A DNA stretch of 64,000 nucleotides. Origin: Domibacillus mangrovi. Lineage in GTDB: Bacteria > Bacillota > Bacilli > Bacillales > Domibacillaceae. Shown in pieces: positions 58,601 through 64,000 of this stretch. A program made the translations under genes and the position numbers. The stretch covers positions 1 through 64,000 of the forward strand of contig NZ_MRWQ01000012.1 of assembly GCF_001906925.1 (NCBI RefSeq), in the 5' to 3' direction. How positions within the stretch are numbered: the first letter of the stretch is position 1; each line of letters begins with the position of its first letter. The notes beneath the pieces are model-generated. The model saw only the letters and a list, made by a program, of their open reading frames with translations, did no database searches and was not told the origin of the DNA.

Positions 58601-61600
58601 CTCGGCTTTAAATTTAAAGTCGTAACAAAAGGTGAAAAACTAGTTGTGAATTCACACATGTGTGAAAAAGCGAAACATAATGCTATAACCAAAATCAAAG
58701 AGCAAATTGAGAAAGTGAAAAAGAATTCAGTTGCAACAGAGGTATCTAAATTCAATGCAACGATTCTGGGATTACAAAACTTTTATCAACAAGCGACCAT
58801 GGTCTCACAAGATTTCAGTGAAATTGCATTTACAGTCAAACGGACCTTATACAACAGCTTAGGCAAAGCTTCGAAATCAAAAGGGTATTTAAGCAAGTTT
58901 TATGTTGACCGATACAAAGACTATCTGCACTGGAAAATAGCTTTCGTTGCAGGAGTCGGAATCTTTCCGATTGATGGAGTGAAACATAAAAACCCTAAAA
59001 ACTTTACACAGGAAATGAATAACTACACTGAAGAAGGAAGAAGTTTAATTCACAAGACGGTCAAAACCACATCACAAAAAGTGATTCGTTATTTAATGAG
59101 TAATCCAGTCAAAAATCGAAGCATCGAATATAATGACAATCGGATTTCTAAGTACATTGCCCAACAAGGGAAATGTGCAGTAATGAAAAATGAGTTGGAA
59201 TTATTTAATATGGAACTACATCATATTTTACCAACGCATTTAGGTGGGACGGACTGTTACAGTAATCTGACGTTCGTATCAACAGATATACACAAGTTAA
59301 TACATGCGACACAGTCAGAAACGATGAACAGATACCTTCTAAAGCTAAAGTTATCAGAAACTGAAATCGGTAAAGTGAATAAGCTAAGAGCCAAAGCTGG
59401 AAATGAAATGATAATGTAAGACCTATAAACTGATGGAACGCCGTATGAGGGGAAACTCTCACGTACGGTGTGAATGGGGGGAAAAGCTGGAGATGACTTC
59501 AAAGGCTTACCTATCCATATTTAATATGGTACAGGAAAAAATCGTCAGCCTTGTTTCGGCAAATGATGAACAAAAAGGCAACTTGTTCATGGTAGGCGAC
59601 GTGAAGCAGTCCATTTATCGGTTTCGACTTGCGGAACCGGGGCTGTTTCTTGGGAAATATAAGCGTTTCAGTACAGATGGCCTTGCTTCGGGGCTTAAAA
59701 TAGGGTTATCGCGCAATTTTAGAAGCCGCAGTGAAGTGCTCGACGGAACAAATTATTTGTTCCAGCAAATTATGGGTACAGATGTCGGCGAAATCGAATA
59801 TGGTCCAGAAGAAGCGCTCGTACCGGGTGCAGATTACTCAGATGGCTCTTATCCTGTTGAAATCGCGTTAATTAGCAGCGATGGACCAGATGAAATAGTA
59901 GAAGAAGGCATCGATCGTGAAGATGCGGAACAGTCACAGATTGAATCGCGGTATATTGCGTCCAAAATAAAAGAGTTAATTAAATCGGGACAACCTGTTT
60001 ACGATCCGAAAACGAAAACAGAGCGGCCTGTACAGTATCGGGATATTGTCATATTAATGCGTTCTCTCACATGGGTGCCGGAAATGATGGAAGAATTTAA
60101 ACATGCCGGTATTCCGGTTTATGCGAGCACATCCGGGGGTTATTTTCAAGCGACAGAAATATCTGTCATGCTGTCTTTACTGCAAGTCATTGACAACCCG
60201 TATCAAGATATTCCACTGGCTGCTGTTTTGCGTTCACCGATTGTACGCTGCAGTGAAAATGAACTTGCATTAATTCGACTTGCATCGAAAAAAGGCAGTT
60301 ATTTTGAATCATTGTTAGCTTTTATGGATGACCGAAATAGTGATGCATCTTTAAAAGAAAAAGTGCGTCCGTTTTTAGAATATCTGGAAAAATGGCGTTC
60401 CATTGGCCGAAGTGGTGCATTGTCCGATTTAATATGGGAATTATATCGTGATACGCAGTTTTATGCATTTGCGGGCGGAATGCCAGGTGGGAAGCAGCGT
60501 CAGGCAAATTTACGTGCTTTATATGACCGGGCTCGTCAGTATGAGGAAACATCATTCCGAGGTTTGTTCCGTTTTCTGCGTTTTATTGAGCGAATGCGTG
60601 AACGGGGCGATGATCTTGGGACGGCCCGTGCGTTGTCAGAGCAGGAAGATGTCGTCCGTATTATGACGATTCACGCAAGCAAAGGGCTTGAATTTCCGAT
60701 CGTGTATATGGCTGCGGCGGGACGACGCTTTAATATGATGGATTTAAATGGCCGTGTGCTGTTTGATAAAGATTACGGCGTGGCGGTTAAATACATGAAT
60801 CCTGATAAGAGAATTGCTTGGCCCTCTCTTGTTCAACTTGCTTTCCAGCGGAAAAAGAAACTGGAGTTGCTTGCAGAAGAAATGCGTGTCCTTTATGTCG
60901 CGATGACCCGTGCAAAAGAAAAACTGATTATTACCGGTTCTGTAAAAAGGTCCGAGAAGAAACAGGCCAACTGGGTATTATCAGCTGAAAAAGAATCGAT
61001 GATGCTAAGTGATGCCGTAAGAGCATCTGCTACGTCTTATATGGACTGGATCGGCCCTGTTTTAATGCGCCATACGGATCTTGATGGTTCTCATTTGTTA
61101 TTGGCAGATCATCCATCTCGTTTCACTTTTTCTGTCATTGAATCAGAGGAACTCTTTTTAATCGATGCAAAAAAACAAGAGGTCGAGCAGGATACTTGGC
61201 TGGAGTACATAAAAAAACGTCAGCTGTATCCGGAACAGTCGCCGGACAAAGGAGAGATTGAAGAACGGATGAGGTGGGAGTATGCGTTTCCCAAAGCGGT
61301 GAGTCTTCGTTCAAAACAGTCGGTCTCCGACTTAAAACGAATGAATGATATTTACAGTGAAGGGGCTGCGAATGAGACAGCGAGCGAATATCGACGTCCT
61401 ATATTTAGACGACCGCGTTTTATGCAAATGAAACAGTTGTCACCAACCGAAATTGGAACGGCTGTTCATACGGTTATGCAGCACATAAGCCTTGAAAAAG
61501 CACCAGAAGAAGTGGAAGTGGAACGTCTTTTGGAGCAGCTGATTGAAAAAGAATTATTAACAGTCGAACAGACGGAAGCCATCCATACCGAAATGGTTGC

Positions 61601-61970
61601 TGCCTTTTTCAAATCAGAACCGGGGGAAATGCTGCTGGCAGCTGACCGTGTCCATCGTGAATTGCCGTTTAATATGGGGATGTCAGCACGTGAAGCCGGA
61701 ACCGAGGATTTAGATGAAAAAGTGTTAATTCAAGGGGTCATTGACTGTTTGTTTGAGTATAAAGGAAAGCTATATTTGCTTGATTATAAAACCGATCGCA
61801 TCACCGATCGTTTTGCAGGCGGGTTTACAGAAGCAGAGTCTGTTTTGCGTAAACGATATGACATGCAAATTACGTTGTATGCAAAAGCAATAGAACGCAT
61901 CTGGAAACGGCCTTTGCATAAAAAGTTTGTCTTCTTTATGGACGGTGCACACGTCATTGAGTATACGTGA
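55599..61970 (+). CDS. addA: ATP-dependent helicase/nuclease subunit AddA, split by a group II intron
   Basis: AddA is the 3'-5' helicase and nuclease of AddAB. Exon 1 is 55599-56826 and exon 2 is 59521-61970; joined they give 1225 codons plus stop, matching the usual length (about 1232). Exon 1 has the P-loop AAAAGSGKT (34-42) and ends within motif II after VDEYQD. Exon 2 resumes with NMVQEKIVSL and holds NLFMVGDVKQSIYRFR (motif III), TIHASKGLEFPIVY (motif V), LYVAMTRAKEKL (motif VI) and the nuclease motif GVIDCLFEYKGKLYLLDYKT. Joining GATG with TTAATATG reads D-V-N-M, a normal DEYQDVN. The start 55599 is set by AGGAG seven bases upstream. Without splicing the protein stops at residue 413 or so. 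Confidence 0.93.
57536..59419 (+). CDS. ltrA: Intron-encoded reverse transcriptase/maturase with HNH endonuclease
   Basis: This multifunctional protein splices its intron and drives retrohoming. At 627 aa it has RT blocks from LGIPTIEDRINQQCIKQIL (about 120), FGFRPNRG-type YGFRPNRGTLHA (about 150), DIDIKGFFDNVHH (about 182), GTPQGGILSPLLSNI (about 234-248) and the catalytic RYADDF (about 300-305). A maturase X domain (about 380-480) follows. The C-terminal HNH has ELHHILPTHLGGTDCYSNLT (about 560) and DIHKLIHA. Start is GTG 57536 or TTG 57545, the latter with GAGGTGAG six bases upstream. All domains look intact, so the intron may still be mobile. Confidence 0.93.
   Translation: MSTLTETAKATKATKALKRQALRNNEYYGMQSQLDQLYLESKNNKKFTKLYELITARENILLAYRNIKKNKGSFTPGVNQTIILTIAEKEPEKLVRYVRSRLQNYQPQRIRRKEIPKPNGGIRPLGIPTIEDRINQQCIKQILEPICEAKFHPHSYGFRPNRGTLHAYSRAVTLANRNKLHYVVDIDIKGFFDNVHHGKLLKQMWHLGIQDKRVISIISKLLKAEIAGVGTPAKGTPQGGILSPLLSNIVLNELDWWISSQWETFETKKNYERKRIISGKMRLDRTLKYRMLKTSNLKEMFIVRYADDFKIFCRNHQDAFKIFEAVKKWLRERLDLEISQEKSKVVNLRRNYSQFLGFKFKVVTKGEKLVVNSHMCEKAKHNAITKIKEQIEKVKKNSVATEVSKFNATILGLQNFYQQATMVSQDFSEIAFTVKRTLYNSLGKASKSKGYLSKFYVDRYKDYLHWKIAFVAGVGIFPIDGVKHKNPKNFTQEMNNYTEEGRSLIHKTVKTTSQKVIRYLMSNPVKNRSIEYNDNRISKYIAQQGKCAVMKNELELFNMELHHILPTHLGGTDCYSNLTFVSTDIHKLIHATQSETMNRYLLKLKLSETEIGKVNKLRAKAGNEMIM
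59436..59471 (+). other. Group II intron domain V
   Basis: ACGCCGTATGAG, a GGAAAC tetraloop region and CTCTCACGTACGGTGT form the 34-nt catalytic hairpin characteristic of bacterial group II introns. It lies 16 bases after the maturase stop codon. Confidence 0.88.
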
Positions 61971-62031
61971 AAATCGCCTTTTTCTGTTATGATTATGAAA
62001 GTCATATTATAACCTGGAAGGAGCGTTTTGC

Positions 62032-63204
62032 TTGCAGTCTTTATCAACAGGGGGAAAACCGCGAATCTTAGCGATTGATGTATTGAGAGGGCTATCGCTT
62101 TTCGGTATCTTTCTCGTCAATATGTTTTCGTTTCATTCGCCTTATCTTTATTACAATCCATATGAATGGTGGAAAACGTCGCAGGATTTAACCATTTATT
62201 CCTGGATTGATGTTTTCGTACAGGCTAGTTTTTATCCATTGTTTGCGATGATGTTTGGTTTTGGCGTTGCGATGCAGTATGCAAAAGCGAGAGAGCATGG
62301 AAGGTCTTTTACATGGACCGGTATTCGCCGTTTTACTTTTTTACTGCTGCTCGGCCTCGTTCACGCCTTCTTTATCTGGCCTGGCGATATTTTATTCAAT
62401 TACGCAGTATACGGCTTTTTTCTATTGCTTTTTTTACGTTTTTCTGGACGTATGCTACTTATTGTTGGTCTCGTTCTTTTGTTTATGCCAGCCGTTTTGT
62501 TAAGCATGCTGCTCATGCTAGCTGCTTATACAGATCCATATAACGCTTTGTATTGGACAGATATTGCGTCTGTTTCACAATCTATTGCCGCTTATGGAAG
62601 TGGGTCGTATATGGAAATTACGACGCAGCGCATACATGACTGGATGAACGCAAACCTTGTGGATGGGGGATTTTTATTCCCATTCATTTCAATCTTTCCA
62701 CATTTAATCATTGGTGCAGGCGCTTATAAATTGAATGTCGTTGACAAATGGACAACGCATCCGAAAAAAACGATGTTCACTTTTCTTGTGTTTTTTATTG
62801 CCGGCCTTTTGTTAAAAGGGGTACCGTATGTTCTTGACCGTAATAATATTGCGTACATGTACGTGCAAGATTCGATTGGCGGTCCGATATTAGCCATATC
62901 ATACGCAGTACTCATTGTTTTAGTGTGCACATTTCAATGGCCGAAAAAAATGCTGCAACCGTTCGCTGCTGCAGGGAAAATGTCATTAACTAATTATTTA
63001 ATGCAGTCTGTCATCGGGACACTCCTTTTTTATCAGTATGGTCTCGGCTATTATGGTCAAATAACCATTCTAACTAGCATTTGGATTTGTGTGTCCATTT
63101 TCGCTGTACAAGTGATCGTATCGAATTTATGGCTTGAACGATTTAAACGGGGACCGATGGAGTCGCTTTGGCATACTATTACATACGGAACAGGGAGGAA
63201 ATAA
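62032..63204 (+). CDS. DUF418 family membrane protein (YeiB-like)
   Basis: This 390-aa polytopic protein has an N-terminal acyltransferase-like segment ILAIDVLRGLSLFGIFLVNM (about 12-31), eight to ten membrane helices, and the C-terminal DUF418 block (about 225-385) with AAAGKMSLTNYLMQSVIGTL. The start is TTG 62032 behind GGAAGGAG. Function is unknown; relatives are thought to act at the envelope. In B. subtilis sbcD follows addA, so this neighbour is different. Confidence 0.82.
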   Translation: MQSLSTGGKPRILAIDVLRGLSLFGIFLVNMFSFHSPYLYYNPYEWWKTSQDLTIYSWIDVFVQASFYPLFAMMFGFGVAMQYAKAREHGRSFTWTGIRRFTFLLLLGLVHAFFIWPGDILFNYAVYGFFLLLFLRFSGRMLLIVGLVLLFMPAVLLSMLLMLAAYTDPYNALYWTDIASVSQSIAAYGSGSYMEITTQRIHDWMNANLVDGGFLFPFISIFPHLIIGAGAYKLNVVDKWTTHPKKTMFTFLVFFIAGLLLKGVPYVLDRNNIAYMYVQDSIGGPILAISYAVLIVLVCTFQWPKKMLQPFAAAGKMSLTNYLMQSVIGTLLFYQYGLGYYGQITILTSIWICVSIFAVQVIVSNLWLERFKRGPMESLWHTITYGTGRK

Positions 63205-63206
63205 TA

Positions 63207-64000
63207 ATGAAATGGATTAGCTTTGTTTATAAAGAGGTTGAACATTATGGAATCTATAATGACTCTGACAAGACGGTTGTAAGCTTAATAGAAATGAACG
63301 GTGCACCAAAAACACTGTGCGAAGCAATCGGCCAGCCCGAATTTATGAAAGCGGCTGTGGATTTTTCTACCACATTAAAACGAATAAAAGTATCAGACGT
63401 TGAGTGGCTGGCACCGATTCCAAGACCAACGAAAAATATTTTCTGTATTGGAAAAAATTATCGAGATCATGCAGTTGAAATGGGTGGAGACGCAAGTATT
63501 CCGGAGCACCCGATCATTTTCACAAAAGCACCAACAACGGTATCAGGACAAAATGCACTGATTCCAGCATATGAATCGTTGACGGATTCACTTGATTATG
63601 AAGGTGAATTGGCGGTCATTATCGGTAAAAAAGGAAAAGAGATTGACCGTGAAAATGCGTTTGACTATATTTTTGGCTATACCGTTTTAAATGATGTGAC
63701 AGCACGCAACATTCAAAATCGCCATCACCAGTTTTTTCTAGGAAAAAGTTTGGATGCAACGTGTCCGATGGGGCCATGGATTGTAACGAAAGAGGAGATT
63801 GAAGATCCGCATAACCTGTCGATTGAAACGAGAGTAAATGGAGAAGTACGACAGCAGTCGAATACATCACAGTTGATTTTTCCAATCGATGAAATTATTC
63901 ATGTATTATCAAGAGGTATGACGCTTGAACCGGGTGACATTATCGCGACAGGTACTCCGTCTGGTGTTGGTTATGCAATGAATCCAAAAAGAACGCTGAA
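63207..64000 (+). CDS. Fumarylacetoacetate hydrolase family protein, partial (YisK-like)
   Basis: The visible 264 residues run off the window end. The FAH fold is clear: NIFCIGKNYRDHAVEMG (about 75-91), LDYEGELAVIIGKKGKE (about 130-146) with metal-binding glutamates, NDVTARNIQNRHHQFFLGKS (about 164-183) and DIIATGTPSGVGYAM (about 242-256). Family members hydrolyse or decarboxylate beta-keto acids; B. subtilis YisK acts on oxaloacetate. CAGGGAGG precedes the ATG, three bases after the DUF418 stop, so the two are co-transcribed. About 35-40 residues are missing. Confidence 0.88.
   Translation, partial: MKWISFVYKEVEHYGIYNDSDKTVVSLIEMNGAPKTLCEAIGQPEFMKAAVDFSTTLKRIKVSDVEWLAPIPRPTKNIFCIGKNYRDHAVEMGGDASIPEHPIIFTKAPTTVSGQNALIPAYESLTDSLDYEGELAVIIGKKGKEIDRENAFDYIFGYTVLNDVTARNIQNRHHQFFLGKSLDATCPMGPWIVTKEEIEDPHNLSIETRVNGEVRQQSNTSQLIFPIDEIIHVLSRGMTLEPGDIIATGTPSGVGYAMNPKRTL

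Larger units (their letters stand above)
56827..59520 (+). mobile_element. Group II intron in addA (2694 bp)
   Basis: The 5' end GTGCGACACG fits the GUGYG rule, and the 3' end CCATAT ends in AY. A typical domain V (CCGTATGAGGGGAAACTCTC at 59441-59460, with ACGTACGG closing it) lies 50 bases from the 3' end, followed by domain VI. An intron-encoded RT/maturase fills domain IV. A candidate EBS1 CATCC (57230-57234) is complementary to the last five exon bases GGATG (56822-56826). It is in the same orientation as addA, and the predicted junction restores the frame. Confidence 0.92.

Noticed and set aside
59433-61970. A separate C-terminal helicase gene starting at 59433
   Set aside because: Its first 29 residues come from intron domains V and VI. 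The true AddA sequence begins at 59521 and joins exon 1 in frame.

Overview
The window is a chromosomal segment of a spore-forming Bacillaceae bacterium (Firmicutes). It carries many sporulation or spore genes (prkA, yhbH, spoVR, an alpha/beta-type SASP, hpr/scoC) and comK. Gene order repeatedly matches the Bacillus subtilis yh* region: yhaM, prsA, yhaJ-like, hpr, yhaH, hit, ecsAB, then hmoB, hemEH, yhgD, yhgE, yhfH, yhfI, then yhzC, comK, yhjE, addBA. Moderate GC and strong GGAGG ribosome sites fit the same group. The genus cannot be fixed from this sequence alone. Layout: 1-1550 is the end of an rRNA operon (5S rRNA) followed by 15 tRNA genes in the order of the B. subtilis trnD cluster. 1.6-17.2 kb is housekeeping and sporulation: a metallophosphoesterase, TPP-riboswitch-controlled thiC, queG-trmL, prkA, yhbH, an RluA-type pseudouridine synthase, yhcU, a bdbC thiol-oxidase pair, pgcA, spoVR, an EcsC-family gene and a phosphatase-fold gene that lacks its catalytic cysteine. 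17.7-20 kb holds tatA and pbpF. 20.2-30.5 kb is the branched-chain amino acid cluster ilvD-(T-box)-ilvB-ilvH-ilvC-leuA-leuB-leuC-leuD. Here ilvD sits in front of the leucine T-box, with a cre-like palindrome, a sigma-A promoter and a CodY-like box ahead of it. 31-45 kb holds fumC, a SASP gene with a folded leader, yheB, yhaM, prsA, hpr, hit, ecsAB plus a PAP2 phosphatase, hmoB and hemE-hemH. A TetR gene with its transporter target (yhgD-yhgE) follows, each preceded by the same operator. 48-52 kb holds yhfH, yhfI, azlCD, yhzC, comK and yhjE. 52.1-62 kb is addB-addA, the RecBCD-like recombination and repair nuclease. 62-64 kb has a DUF418 membrane protein and the start of a fumarylacetoacetate-hydrolase-family gene. 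The most striking points are these. First, addA is split by a 2.7-kb group II intron with its own reverse transcriptase/maturase-HNH protein. The insertion lies exactly inside helicase motif II, and predicted splicing restores the frame. Second, a strongly structured repeat of about 190-280 bp occurs twice in opposite orientation (30680-30957 and 44726-44916). The second copy sits where hemY lies in B. subtilis, and hemY is absent there. Third, the SASP gene has a compact folded 5' leader behind a sigma-G-type promoter. Fourth, there is a frameshifted relic of a purine permease. Fifth, several tiny ORFs are present, including one that appears to start at ATA. I saw no CRISPR array, prophage, or insertion sequence other than the intron.
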